Shown piece after piece: positions 21,605 to 33,552 of a DNA stretch of 64,000 nt; the first letter of the stretch is position 1; each line of letters begins with the position of its first letter. The stretch lies in assembly GCF_027409185.1 (NCBI RefSeq), contig NC_084463.1:45362407-45426406 (forward strand), read 5' to 3'. The translations under genes and the position numbers were made by a program. Below the pieces are notes generated by a model, which saw only the letters and a program-made list of their open reading frames with translations, searched no databases and was not told the origin of the DNA. This DNA comes from Cynocephalus volans (Eukaryota > Chordata > Mammalia > Dermoptera > Cynocephalidae).

Positions 21605-22222
21605 AAGATCATGAAAGAAAAATATTGCCAGTCAAGAATACTATATTCAGCAATCCTGTTCATCAAAAATGAAGAGAAAGATTTTCTCAGACAACCAAAG
21701 CTGAAGGAATTTATCACCACTAGACTTTTCTTACAAAAGAGCTAAAGGGAATTCTTCAAGCTGATAAAAGAGGATGTTAATTAGTAACATGAAAACACAT
21801 GAAGATATAAAGCTCACCAGCAAAAATAAATATCTAGTTTAATTCAAAACCATTGTAATGTAATGGCAATTGTTAAATAAATTGTATGTCTAGTATAAAA
21901 GTTAAAAGAAAAATATTAAGAACAACTATAGCTACAATATCTTATAAATGTATACAAACTATAGAAATATACAAATTTTGACAAAAAAAACCCCCACAAA
22001 ATAGGGAGCGAGGGAGAGTAAAAGTGTAGTTTGCGTATGCTATCAAAACTAAATTGTTATCAACTTCAAGTAGCATGTTATACAATGCCTTATGTAAGCC
22101 TCAGGGCTACAAAGCCAAATTTTATAAAAGATACACAAAAAATAAAACTAAAATATTCAAAGCGTACCACTACAGAAAACCATCAAACCACAAAAGAAAA
22201 AAGCAAGAGTAACTAAAGAGGG
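21605..22222 (+). mobile_element. old L1M/HAL1-like element, segment 3
   Basis: Resumes after the nested L1: 'ccagtcaagaatactatatt', 'acaaccaaagctgaaggaat', 'agagctaaagggaattcttc', 'accactacagaaaaccatca'. Matches the ORF1 end and inter-ORF part of L1M/HAL1. Confidence 0.65.
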
Positions 22223-22224
22223 GG

Positions 22225-22612
22225 TGTTCATTTCTGTTGCTTATAACAAAATATACAGAACTGAGTAATTTTTAAGAAAGTGAAATTTATTATTTACAGC
22301 TTCAGAGATTAGACAGTCCAAAGTCCAGGGAACACTTCTGGGGAGGGTCTTGGGGGTGATGACAATGAACCAGGGGTCTCACATGGCAGTAGATAGTGGG
22401 GCAGAGAGAGGGATAGTTTCTCATTCACTCTCCTTTTAAAGTCCTCAGAACAACACCCTGACCACCTTTTAAATCCATTCACTAGTTATGGTCCTAAAAT
22501 CAAACTATCTCTTCAAGGCTCCACCTTGCAATTACCATAGTAGGATTTGCCACCCTCTTACACTGTCACAGTGGGGACAAAGTTTTGGAGGGACATTCAA
22601 CCCAAGCAGGGT
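22225..22612 (-). mobile_element. MaLR LTR, nested in old L1
   Basis: Same family as the LTR at 8754-9229: 'ttctgttgcttataacaaaa', 'cagtccaaagtccagggaac', 'ctcttcaaggctccaccttg', 'cactgtcacagtggggacaa', all on the plus strand, so the element is in minus orientation. Confidence 0.8.
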
Positions 22613-23229
22613 GCAAAGTGGCAAGAAACAAGGCAGGTAGAGTCACGATGATGCAGGGATGTGTGTGCCATGTTATGGAATTGCAACCTGGATCCATGAG
22701 CAATGCAGTGGCTTCATGATCAAGTGTGCATTTTGGAAGAATTTCTGTTGAAATGGAATTGAGAAAGCCAGACTAGAGGCGGGAGATTACAATACTATCA
22801 CAGTAAAGCAGGAAATAATCACTAGAGGTTTTAACAAGGTAGTGTTACACAAGGGTCAAACTAAACAGCTGCAATCAAGAATTGCCAGGAGACACAATGG
22901 ATAGGACTTTGGCATTGACAGCAAGTGGGCAGAGAAGTAGACAGAGTGCTCAAAGTTTTATTCTTGTTCTGGCTTGGCCATAGTGGAGGGTGATGCTATT
23001 AGAGGAGATGAATAATTTTAAAATGCAGCAGATTTAAGGAAGAGATAATTCTACCACCATTGGATCCTGACTGCTACTTACTGGATGGGTGACTTTATCC
23101 AAGTGGCTTAACTTCTTAGGGAACTGTGACTCATATCTTCAAAAAAAACGTTGAAGGAGGTGATTGGTATAATCTGTTCCATCTAAATTTGGGAGTTAAA
23201 GTACATTTCCAAGGATATATGTTTTTATT
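22613..23229. other. unassigned, contains a MIR at about 23058-23150
   Basis: No gene seen. The part at 23058-23150 carries sense MIR core: 'gactgctacttactggatgg', 'gtgactttatccaagtggct', 'taacttcttagggaactgtg'. Confidence 0.5.
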
Positions 23230-23651
23230 ACTGGGCACTTGTATCACAGATAAGTTGTTTTTCAAAAAATATTTATCATTAAAAAAAATATTATGTGCCA
23301 AAAAGAAAAGAGGCAAAGAAAGAAAACTCACAAAAAACAAAGGATATACAAAATCCGAAAACAATTAACAAAATGGTACTAGTAACTCCTTACCTATCAG
23401 TACTTTCTCTGAATGTAAATGGATTAAGTTCTCCAATCAAAGCACATAAGTGGTTGAATGGATAAAAAACAAAACCCAATTATATGCTGCCTACAAGAGA
23501 CTCACTTCAACATCAAGGACACTCAGATTGACAATGAAGAAATAGAGTAAAATATTCTACGCAAATAAAAAACAAAAGAGAACAGGGGTATCTATATCAG
23601 ACAAAATACACTTTAGGTTAAAAAAAACTATAAAGAGACACAAGGAAGGTG
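23230..23651 (+). mobile_element. old L1M/HAL1-like element, segment 4 (start of ORF2)
   Basis: Sense sequence of the endonuclease region: 'tctctgaatgtaaatggatt', 'ttatatgctgcctacaagag', 'agacaaaatacactttaggt'. Frames decayed. Ends at the next LTR. Confidence 0.7.
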
Positions 23652-24038
23652 TACTAGTCCATTTTGTGTTGCTATAAGAGAAATACCTGAGACTTGGTAA
23701 TTTATAAAGAACAGAGGTTTATTTGGCTTATGATTCTGGGACAGCTGCATCTGGCATGGGTCTCAGGTCGCTTCTACTCAGAGTGGAAAGCAGCAGCAGC
23801 TGGAAGGTACAAGCAGATCACATGGCGAGAGGAAGCAAGAGAGAGAGAAGGTGCTAGGGTGTTTTTAAGCAATGAGCTCTTGCAGGAACTAATTGAGTGA
23901 GAACTCATTCATTAATCCCCCCACCTAGGGAGAGCATTAATCCATTCATGAGGGACCTGCCCCATGACCCAAACTGCCACATTGGAGATCAGATTTCCAC
24001 GAGTTCTGGGAGGACAATGTATCCAAACTCCACCAGTA
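23652..24038 (-). mobile_element. MST-type MaLR LTR
   Basis: Plus strand has 'actagtccattttgtgttgc', 'gacttggtaatttataaaga', 'cacatggcgagaggaagcaa', 'gacctgccccatgacccaaa', 'gtatccaaactcc', the antisense of an MST LTR, nearly complete. Confidence 0.85.
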
Positions 24039-27000
24039 GTTCTCACTAATAACTAACTGCATCATCTACTGGAACAGCCTGACCCACGTACACTTTCAGG
24101 AACATTTCACTGTGAACACATCTGCTCTTTTCCTGCCATCACAGATGCCCTGTGCGGTGGCAGGTGTCATGTCAGAGCATTTTCTAAGAGTCAATGTAAG
24201 GGGTGTGATGGAAAGGAAAATACGCTACAATATTTTTTTTTAAATGTAGAGCTATTATGACTTTAGACAGTATCATATTTATGCCAACTATCTGCAAATA
24301 GTTCAGTGAAATTAAGAAGTCATACATAGGCCAGATAAATTCTGTCATTAGGACTTAACTACAAAAATGAGTAACCCACTGCAACAGAGTGTAAGCAAAA
24401 CAAATAAAAAAAAGAAAATAAAATACACTGGTCCAATAACACTCACAGGAAGAGGCAAGTGGTGAGGGCCTCAGCTGTGTCTAGATTGCCTGGACATAGG
24501 ACAGCAGGACACTCTGCCGACAGCTTCACTTCACCCCATAACCAAAGATGCCCATGCAGCTCCAGGCCCCAAAACAAACAGGTCTGTGATTACCACCATC
24601 ACAGAGGGCATGGGGGACTCACTCCCCACCCTGGATGAAACACCATGCAGGGCTGGGCATGCAGCAATATGGCTGTCACATGTGGGTTATTGGCACCCCT
24701 GAGGTCACAAGGTTTATCTGTTACTAGGGGAATGTAGGGAAGGAATGCTGGGCAGACAAATGCAACAGCCACTCCAAATGATAACTCAGTCATCCATGAA
24801 GATCACATTTCAGTTAAGTGGGTGTTGTGGAGTGAATGTTTGTGTTTTCCAAAATGTGTAGTTGAAGCCTGTAGGATGCTGGTCAGAAACCACTCCATTC
24901 TCATGGCCTTCAGAGCTAGGGCTTCAATAGTTACAATTTTTTTCCTGCATAAGTCACTTAACAGTTGAGGAAGGGACAGGACCAGAAGGCTGTGTACATA
25001 GGATAAAGGGAGTGACACTGACAAGCCCAAAGATAAGCAACAGGAGGCTGCAGAGTGCCTGGAAATCTTTCAGTTCTGTGGCCTTTCTCTCTTTGGGCAT
25101 AGCTCCGCATTTGTCCCTAAGTCCCTTATAAGCTTCACCTCCTCCCACCCCACCCCTGGGATTGTGGAGATAGTGGCTGCACAGCACTCAGATGGATCAA
25201 TACTCCACCCAGTACCTGTCAGTAACCACCCACTGGTCGTCATCATCACCATCATCATCATCATCATCTCCTTGTGAACTGTATGGGGTTGGCTGCTTCA
25301 TTCTTCAGTATTCGGGTATTTTCTCAGTTTGGTGGGCATTACACTATTAGCTCACACTCATACAGCCCCTACACTGGCTGTGGGTGATTCCTACACTAGC
25401 AATGGATGAAAGGAAATACAGCAGGGGTAGTAAGTAGGGAGATCTGGGATGTGTAGGGTTCTGACAGCCATTCCATTGGCTTCCAAAAATATCCATATGT
25501 TGCACCTGCTGAATTCCTAAAATGTCCAAAAGCCCTCACCCCTGGACGTTCAGCAGATCAATGGGAAAGCAGGAAGAAAACAAGTAAAATACATCAGCAG
25601 GCATGTTCTGGCTTGTGAGCAGTGCAGAAATGGAGATAAATTGGACATGGACAGTGTGGTAGGGAACAGACGAATGAGGGGTCAGCCGATACCAGCCGTA
25701 CAATCATACTCATTGGTGAGCGTGGTACAAAGAAAAGACAGCACTCCCAGGCATGTTGCAGAGTCAGTCTTTAAATCCATGTCTCCTGTCCCTCCTCTGG
25801 GGCCTGCAAAGCTCACCACCATGTGCCCTAAAACAAGTGACAAAGGACACAGGGTCTTTCTTACATTGTGTCCTGCACATCTAACCCATCTGACAGCATT
25901 GATTTTAACAGCTACTCTATGACATTACACTCTGTTTTGCACCTGTGACCGCGAGTAGGGAAGGGCTCCATCACTTGCACACAGCTGGCATTTCTAAATC
26001 ACATACAGAGATGTAATTTTCAAACCATCAACTTCACACATTTTAGACAGGCCATTTAAACTCAGTGATTTTCATTAACTTACCCCATTTAGCAAGGAGC
26101 ACTGCGCACCCTGGTGACTCCTGTTCACTGGAGTTGCTCCTAGTCCCCACCACCAGAGTGTGGAAGGGACATCAAAGGAAGCCTGGTCAGCGACCCCGCA
26201 GGGGGATGCCACCCGTCTTCTGTTCTCACCGGGCTCACTTGCCGCACCCACCGGACCACACTGGTCCGCACCAGAGTGCCCCAAATATCCTGAAAGCTAC
26301 ACCCCAGGAGGCTTTCCTGGGGGTGCCACGCTAGGAGGGTGGTCACCTCAGGGATCCCATGGACTGTGTGCGGGGCACCTGGAGTCCCTCAGGTTCTTCA
26401 GGGAGAGTCGCCCAGCCCCAACTGCACTGCACCAGACCGTGCTCCAGGCGCCCCCAGAAGGGGTGACCCATCCCCTGCCCCCGAGTGTCCCTTGAACCTG
26501 GAGCCACCAAGACCCCCCCACCTCTACCTCTCATCTCAGGCACCCATCAAACCTTTCAGGTGACCCGGGTCGACCACGCCAGCACACTTGGCACACCAGG
26601 TGCCTGCCGTGCACTTTAGACCCTCTGAATTCTGCGCCCTCACGCTCCCGCCCTGGCACTACTCACCCTGGTGACCCCCACTGTACCCAATTTTTTCCAG
26701 CATACCTGGAACCCTTGCCCCATGTCCCCATATGGCTTGGACCTCCCTCCCTGGAGACCTGGGAACCCACTGAGCCCCTAGCATGTTCTTTGCCACCTCC
26801 GGTGTCTGGGGAACACTATGCAGAGCCACCTGCGAGCCCAAGGTGGACCTCTTCAGAACAGGCCTGGAGACTGTCCTCGCACTGCTGGGGACAACACTCT
26901 TTCTCTTGCTGGGCCCTGCTTTGTCCTTCCCAGCCTGGACTCGCCTCTCCCAACCGCTCATGTTTTTTGTTAACGTTGTTGCTGAATAATTTTTACACAA

Positions 27001-27059
27001 CAAAAGTTCAGCTATTTCAAGTGAACAATGGGATGATTTTTACTAAACCTGCCATCACC
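24039..27059. other. no gene recognised (3 kb)
   Basis: Mixed sequence. Contains a possible short MaLR piece near 24829-24870, a (ATC)n simple repeat at about 25236-25270, and a GC-rich block at 26100-26960 without domains. Frames on either strand look random. Confidence 0.4.
25236..25270. repeat. (ATC)n microsatellite
   Basis: 'gtcatcatcaccatcatcat' and onward: about eleven trinucleotide units with one CAC interruption. The minus-strand methionine run at 25267 is its translation. Confidence 0.9.
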
Positions 27060-28650
27060 ACGATCTAAGTTTAGAACTTTTCTAACATCTCGAAAAGATC
27101 CCTCGTGCCTAATTCTATTCTACTAAGAAGATATATTACATTAACTGATTTTCTGATATTAAACCCATTTTACATTCCTGGGATACATCCCATTTGGCCC
27201 TTTTAATGTGGTTTGCTAATACTTTGATTGGGGAGGATTTTACATCCATACTCAAGATAGACGTTGGTCTGCAGTTTTCTTGTGGTGTCCCTGGCTTTGG
27301 TATTGGAGAAATGTGGGACTCAGTGATGAGACAGGAGTACTGCCTCCTCCACTATGTTCAGAAAGAATTCGTGAAGGACTGGTGTCATCTCTTTGTTCAA
27401 CATTTCGTAGAATCTCCAGTATAGTTATCTGATCCTAGGCTTTCCTTGGTGGGAAGATTTTAAATTACTAATCCAATTTCTTTAGTTGTTATGAATCTGT
27501 TCAGATTTTCCATTTCTTAAATCAGTTTTGGTCATTTATCTCTTTCTAGGAGCTTGTTCATTGCATGTTCATTTCATCTAAGTTGTCTAAATTTTGGCAT
27601 AAAAGTGTTCCAAGTATTCCCTTAAAATCCTTTTACTTTTTATTTATTTTCTTAAATTGAAACATAATTGATTATACATATTTATGGTGTAGAGTTGACC
27701 ATTAGTATTTGTGTAAGGTATGTGATATTAAACCAATATCCTTAACATGTTCACCATTATAAATAGTAATTATTCTTTGTGTCCCTTACCCAATTATCCT
27801 CTAACCCCCTCCCTCTACCCCTTTCCCACCTCTCCTTTAATAGGTATCCCTTTCACATGATGATTTCCATTTCTTTGGGTATATACCCAGCAGTAGGATT
27901 GCTGGATCATATGGGAGTTCTATCTGTAGTTGTTTGAGAAACTTTTAAGAGATTGGTGTCTCCTTCATTTCTGATTTTCGTAATTTGGCCTTACTCCCCC
28001 ACCCCCCTATCAGTAAAGCTAACATTTAGTCAAATCTTAAAAAACTCTTTAAAGAACTTTTGATTTCATTTGGCATTCTCTATTTTTTCTGTTTTCATTT
28101 CATTTCAGTGATTTCCACGCTTATCTTTATTATTTTCTTTCTTTTGCTTGGTTTGGGTTTAGTTTGCTGTTCTTTTTCTACTTTCTTAAAGTTGAAGCCT
28201 TGTTGATTGAGTTTAGCCCATCTATTCTAATATAGAAGGCATCAAGGGTATACATTTTCCTTTAAGCACTGTCTTAGCTGCATCCCATTCCTTTTGATAT
28301 GCAGTTTTCATTTCATTCAGCTCAAAATACTTTCTGTCTTTGCGATTTCTTCTTCCACACATGGAATATTTAGAAGCGCATTGTTTAATTTCCAGGTAGT
28401 TGTGGATTTCCCAACTTTTCTTTTATTATCTTTTAATTAAACTCTGCTGTGGTCAGAAGACACACTTTCTATGATGATGCCAGTCCTCTTAAAGTTGAGA
28501 TGTGGTTCATGGCCTGGCATATTGCTGATCCTGGAGAAATTCCATGTGCAATGAGAACTGTGTGCATTTTGCTGTGGTTTAGGAGAGAGTTCTATTATAT
28601 CAATGATTGCACCATTAGAGTTTAATTTATGGAGGTGACTGAATGACAGC
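27060..28650 (-). mobile_element. old L1M ORF2 fragment, interrupted
   Basis: Antisense ORF2 order on the plus strand: 'ttctgatattaaacccattt', 'gcagttttcttgtggtgtcc', 'ccaagtattcccttaaaatc', then after the nested element 'taaagctaacatttagtcaa', 'cttagctgcatcccattcct', 'tgtttaatttccaggtagtt', 'ctgatcctggagaaattcca'. Decayed. Confidence 0.8.
27632..27955 (-). mobile_element. short L1 copy nested in an L1, internally deleted
   Basis: Antisense L1 3'UTR ('gattatacatatttatggtg') passes directly into an ORF2-end segment ('tttgggtatatacccagcag', 'tggatcatatgggagttcta'). The sequence between these parts in other copies is missing. Host L1 sequence flanks it on both sides. Confidence 0.65.
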
Positions 28651-28957
28651 ATAGAGAGCCTACTGCTATTAGATGAATGTATTACTTGCATTTCCCAAGA
28701 AAAGGGAGCATACAATGCCACACAAGACCACATGGGGAAGCACCAGGGTCAGTCAGAAGACAGAAAGGACAAGGGAAAGTGTAGCACAGAGCCTTTATTG
28801 GGGTTTCTCTGGGAAATACAAGGCAGGGCAGGGTAAACAGCCTAGGCCTGGCAACAGCCAATAATTCTGGTGGGCTTTGGGAAGAGAGGTAGTCCCCAGA
28901 TGTCTGACAGCTGGCTGTGGGGTGATGCAGGGGGAATATTGGCCCAAGCTTTTCTGC
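28651..28957. other. unassigned
   Basis: No domain or known repeat recognised. It sits between two L1 parts and may be an old LTR ('agcacagagcctttattggg'). Confidence 0.3.
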
Positions 28958-29639
28958 ATTTCAGTATTCAAAAATCAATTAATAACCTGACATAGCAACA
29001 GGCTAGAGAAGAATAATCAGATGATCATATAATCAATGCAGGAATAGCATTGACTAACCATTTATGATAAAAATTCTCTGAAAAACAGAAGTAGAGGGGG
29101 AACTTCTTCAACTTAATAAAGAACATCTGCCAAAAAAACCCCTACTGCTAACATTATGCTTAATGATGAAAGGCTGAATGCTTTTCCCTGAAGATCAGGA
29201 ACAAAATAAGGTTCTCTCATCTCACCACTCTCATTCTGTATAATGCTGGAAGCTCTACCCCATAAATAAGTTGAGAAAAGTAAATAAAAGCCATAAGACC
29301 AGAAAGTAATTTGAGAAAGGGAAATAAAAGCCCTAAGATCAGATAATAAACTATCCCTATTTGCAGATGACTTAGTTTTCTATGTAGAAAACACTAAGCA
29401 ATCTCTAAAGGAAAACAAACAAAAAACTTCCTGGAATAAGTAAATTCATTAAGGTCTAAGACCACAAGATAAATCAATTGTACTTTTATCCTAGCAATAA
29501 ACAAAAGGGCACCAAAATTAAAAATAAAATATCATTTAAAACAACCCAAAAGCAGAGTATTTAGGTGTAAAGACTATAAAACAATCAAAATTTTTATGTT
29601 AAAAACTAGAACACTGATTAGATAAATTAAAGGCCTAAA

Positions 29640-30058
29640 TATGCAGAAAACAACAAATGAAATAAATGAAACAAATTCCATGACAAATAGAGCCAGGGAA
29701 AGGCCATGAAGAGAGGGTATTCATGCACAAATGCCTGGTAACAAAAATTGTGAAAAAAGACCAGAAAACCACAACCTTGCACAGAGGCATCTGTAAACTT
29801 ACAGTAAAATTACTTCTGTGAGAACATCTGCCCAGCAACTCTCTGTCCACTCTCACAAGGGCATCACTCTGGTTATTGATCCTTCTAGCCAAGAAAGATT
29901 ATTCCAAAACAATTATGTAATCCTCCATCATTTTTTCTTTAAATATCTTTGTCATCCTTTACCTTCCTGAATATGCACATAGTTTATTATGGCACAAATA
30001 TTTGCATTGCAATGCCCATTCCCAATAAAAAAACCAATGTTCTTTCAGAGACCCTCTC
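29640..30058. mobile_element. LTR-like insert in L1
   Basis: Non-L1 sequence between two L1 parts. It has an AATAAA-containing stretch ('cccattcccaataaaaaaac') followed by 'ccctctctgtttgttatt', as at the 3' end of an LTR in plus orientation. Family not recognised. Confidence 0.35.
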
Positions 30059-30837
30059 TGTTTGTTATTAGTTTAACACAGACATAGGCCCACACAAATA
30101 TGACCAACTGATTTTTAACCAAGTTGCAAAAGCAATTTAATGCAGGAAAGACCTTTTTCAACCAATTCCTGATGCAATTGGTCATCCACAGTCAGAGAAA
30201 GTGAACTTTAAGGCTCACACTTTATACAAAAAGGATTCAAGAGGGATCAAACTAAAATTTTTGGAAAAAATACAATAAAATTGTTGGGACTTAGGGCTGG
30301 GCAAAGAGTTCTTAGATTTGATACCAAAACAAAAGGGGGTGGGGTGGTGAATTGAATGTCATCAAAATTAAAAACTTTTGCTCTGTGACTGACCCCATTA
30401 AGAGGATCACAGAAAAGCTATAGAATGGGAGAACATATTTGCAAACCACATGTCTTGTTGAGGACTTGTATTTACATGAATAGAGAACACTCAGATTCTG
30501 ACACTAAAATGCATAAGCAACACAATTAGAAAATAGGCAAAATACATGTCCATCATTGCACTGAAGAAGATATATCAGTGGCAAATAAGCACATGAAAAA
30601 CATTCAACATCATTAGCCATTATGAAAAGGCAAACTAAAACACCATGGGAGATCACTACATACCTACAAGAATATCTAAAATACAAAATAGTGCCAACAC
30701 TAAATGTGGGTAAGGATGCAGAGAAACTGGTCATTCAGACATTGATGGTGGGAATGAAAAATGGCATGGCCACATTGGAAAACATTTGGGCAGTTTCCTA
30801 TAAAACCAAACATGCAGTTACCATATGAACCAGCAAT

Positions 30838-31212
30838 AGCACTCTCAGGCAGCTCAGGCTGCTATAACAAAATAGCAGAGGCTGGGTGGCTTAACCAACA
30901 GAAATGTATTTCTTACAGTTCTGGAGGTTGGAAGTCCAAGATTAAGGTGCTAGCTGGGTTCAGTTCCTGGTGTAATCCATCTTCCTGGTTGGCTGACAGT
31001 CCTCTTCTCGCTATGCCTTCACATCGTGGAGAGCAAGATAGATCTAATGTCTCTTACTCTTCTTATATGGGCACTAATCCCATTATAGGGGTCCCACCCT
31101 CATGAACTCACCTAAATCTAATTACTTCTGAATGATGCAATCTTCAAATACCTATAAGATTGGGGGTTAGGGCTACAACATATAAATTTTGGGAGGAAAC
31201 AGAAACATTCAG
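30838..31212 (-). mobile_element. MLT1-type MaLR LTR in L1
   Basis: Plus strand has 'ctcaggctgctataacaaaa', 'cagttctggaggttggaagt', 'gggcactaatcccattatag' and 'ttgggaggaaacagaaacat', an almost complete MLT1-type LTR in minus orientation. L1 sequence resumes after it. Confidence 0.85.
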
Positions 31213-31560
31213 TGTATAAAAAGCACACTCAATCATTGATCTCAGAGAATGAAAACTCATGTTCACACAAAAGTCCATACATGATTATTCACAGCAACTT
31301 TAACTGGAACCTGGAAACAACCCAGATGTCCTTCAATGTTTGCATGGTTAAACACACACTGGTACCTCCATTCGGTGGAATAACTATGCAGCCATAAAAT
31401 GTGCAAACTATGGATACACTCACCCTCAATGAGTATCAATTATGCTGAGTGAGAAGGCTAATCTCAGAAGGTCATACGTGAGCACTGTTTGATCCCATTA
31501 ATAGAACATTCTCAAACTAACAAAATTATATAGATGGAAAATAGTTTTGAGGTTGCTAGC

Positions 31561-31869
31561 AGGAATATTCACCCCCTTTGCCCTCAATCAGGTGTGCTTT
31601 GGGCACTTTTACAATCCTTCTGAGTAGCTCAAGGGCTGGCACAGTCTTTTTTTTTTTTTTTTCCTCTAAAGTCTACTTGATGAGGAGCTTCTGTGCCCTT
31701 GGTGGGGTGTCTGCCATTCCACACTGTCCATCCCATGTGTAACATCTGTCACATGTCTGCCTTATAACTTATCGGGTGTCTCTTCCCTTAGGAATTTGCC
31801 ACTGTTCCCCACTTGTTAGACAAAATACTCTGAGTGATGCCACAGCAACCTGAGTAAAGTATCTCCTTG
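31561..31869. other. unassigned, with a T run
   Basis: Contains a T homopolymer at about 31648-31663. No gene seen. Confidence 0.4.
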
Positions 31870-32615
31870 TGATATTGTGAAATGTGTTTGGAGTTCATTC
31901 CCATCTCCTGGCATACAACTCCTAAAATCCTTGGAATCTCCAAAGTGATGAGTGTCTTTTTGTGCACTAATGAGTTGACTGAAGGCTGAGAGCCCATAGC
32001 AAGTTTCAGGATGGGGGTTGTTACTTTCAGTCCCACCTTCCAACCTCCAGGGAGGAGAGAGGGGCTGAAGGGTAAGTTGATCACTGATGGCCAATGATTT
32101 AATCAATTATGCCTTCATAAAAACTCAAAAGGACTGGGTTGGAGAGCTTTCAGCTAGCTGAACATGTGAGGGTTCCCGGAGCTGTGCACTCATGGAGAGC
32201 AAGAAAGCTTGGTGCCTCTTCCCCCATATCTCACCCTATGGATCTCATTATCAGTATCCTTTGCGATGTCCTTTAAAATGAACTGGTAAATGTAAGTGTT
32301 TCCCTGAATTTTATGAGCCTCTTTAGTAAATTAACCAACCCTCCCAAGGGGGCTCTGTGAATCTTGATTTATAGCCAGTCAGTCCAAAGCACAGGCAAAA
32401 CAAACTGGTGCTTGCAATTGACATTGGAAATGGGGCAGTTTTGAGGACTGAGCCCTCAACCTGTAGCCTCTGATGCTATCTGGAGGTAGATAGTGTCAGC
32501 ATTGAGTTGAATTACAGGACACCAGCTGGTATCCTCTGCAGAATTAGTTGCCTACATGGTGTTTGGGGAGAAATCACCACACACCTGCTGTCACAGCCTG
32601 TTCTGAGAGTACACT
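31870..32615 (+). mobile_element. LTR-like repeat, copy A (paralogue at 50705-51400)
   Basis: Shares a series of segments with 50705-51400: 'catctcctggcatacaactc', 'aatgagttg', 'ggccaatgatttaatcaa', and a promoter-to-poly(A) style order ending in 'agtgtttccctgaattttat' versus 'agtacatttcactgagtctt'. It looks like an ERV LTR of one family. A poly(A)-type stretch lies near 32270-32290. Family name not certain. Confidence 0.55.
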
Positions 32616-33213
32616 GAGTGCAACTGAGTTTGTTTCTTTACACACCTGAATAAAGAACATCCCTCATTCTGATGTGCTAATGTGCCTTGAATTTTCCATT
32701 TTTGGAGAAAAGTCCTTTTTTACCCAATTCTCTTTGTTCACATTGAAAGAATGACTGTTAAGTCTGGAAGCCTGAGGATATTGCCAAGCTCTCTGCAACA
32801 GTGTCCATCACAGAACTGGACAAGCCAGCCAGGCCTATGAGGTAATCTTTCCTGCAAGGTGGTTATTCTACCTGTCCATACATGCTTCCTCCCTGCTCAG
32901 TGGTGACTTGGAATTGGGAACCTACTGTAGGTACTGAAACCAAGAAAAAATCATCCTGAACACCCCCACTAATCACTACTACATTTTGTCAAATCCACAG
33001 TATAGCAACAAGTGTGAACAGGTGAGTGCTGCCACCCCGCAGGAGGGAGATGACAACACAAGAAAAAAAAAGTGCTCTGTGTCCTGATGACCAGTGGCTG
33101 TGGTCAAACACACAGAGGCTGTTACAGAACAAGAGTAAGTCCACCTGCCCTGTGCACAGCTAAGGCAATCACTGAACACCAAGATTTGCAGGCAAGAAAG
33201 CATAGGTTTTTAC
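32616..33213. other. no gene recognised
   Basis: No recognisable coding or repeat feature; short frames only. Confidence 0.35.
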
Positions 33214-33552
33214 TGTAGGGCCATAAAACCCTCACTCCAGGGGGGTCCTGCCCTGTATCCAGAGACTAAGAAGGATCTGAACAAACAGGCCTTGCTAAGT
33301 CCCCCCAGGTTATTACCATAGGTCAGACCCCTTGTCCAATCATACGTGTGCATGACTGTCTATGCTTCATCAAACCCAAGCATAAAAATAGATGTCCCCA
33401 TTTCTTTTGGTCTTGATTTCTGAGGCCTCCATTGGCATGTGAAACTTGTAACAATTTATTATGCTTTTCTCTTGTCAATCTGTCTGTGCTATGGGGCATC
33501 AGCCATGAATCTTGCAATGGATGAAGAAAAGACACTCCTTCCCTCCCCTACA
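33214..33552 (+). mobile_element. probable solo LTR, ERV1-like
   Basis: A 339-bp block with 7-bp inverted ends, TGTAGGG at 33214 and CCCTACA at 33552. It contains 'acttgtaacaatttattatg' and 'ctcttgtcaatctgtctgtg', similar to the R/U5 part of class I LTRs. No matching target-site duplication was found, so the ends may have drifted or the call may be off by some bases. Confidence 0.5.

Larger units (their letters stand above)
28958..31560 (+). mobile_element. old L1M ORF2 to 3'UTR, twice interrupted
   Basis: Sense ORF2 order: 'gagggggaacttcttcaact', 'ctatttgcagatgacttagt' (decayed FADD box), 'atatgaccaactgattttta', 'gcacatgaaaaacattcaac', 'gagatcactacatacctaca', 'gttaccatatgaaccagcaa', then after the LTR 'tattcacagcaactttaact', 'gaataactatgcagccataa'. 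Interrupted at 29640-30058 and 30838-31212. A near-repeat of about 47 bp occurs at 29276-29345 (two 'aaataaaagcc.taaga.cag' units). Confidence 0.75.

Noticed and set aside
25070..25267. Protein beginning with a methionine run
   Set aside because: It is the translated (ATC)n microsatellite.
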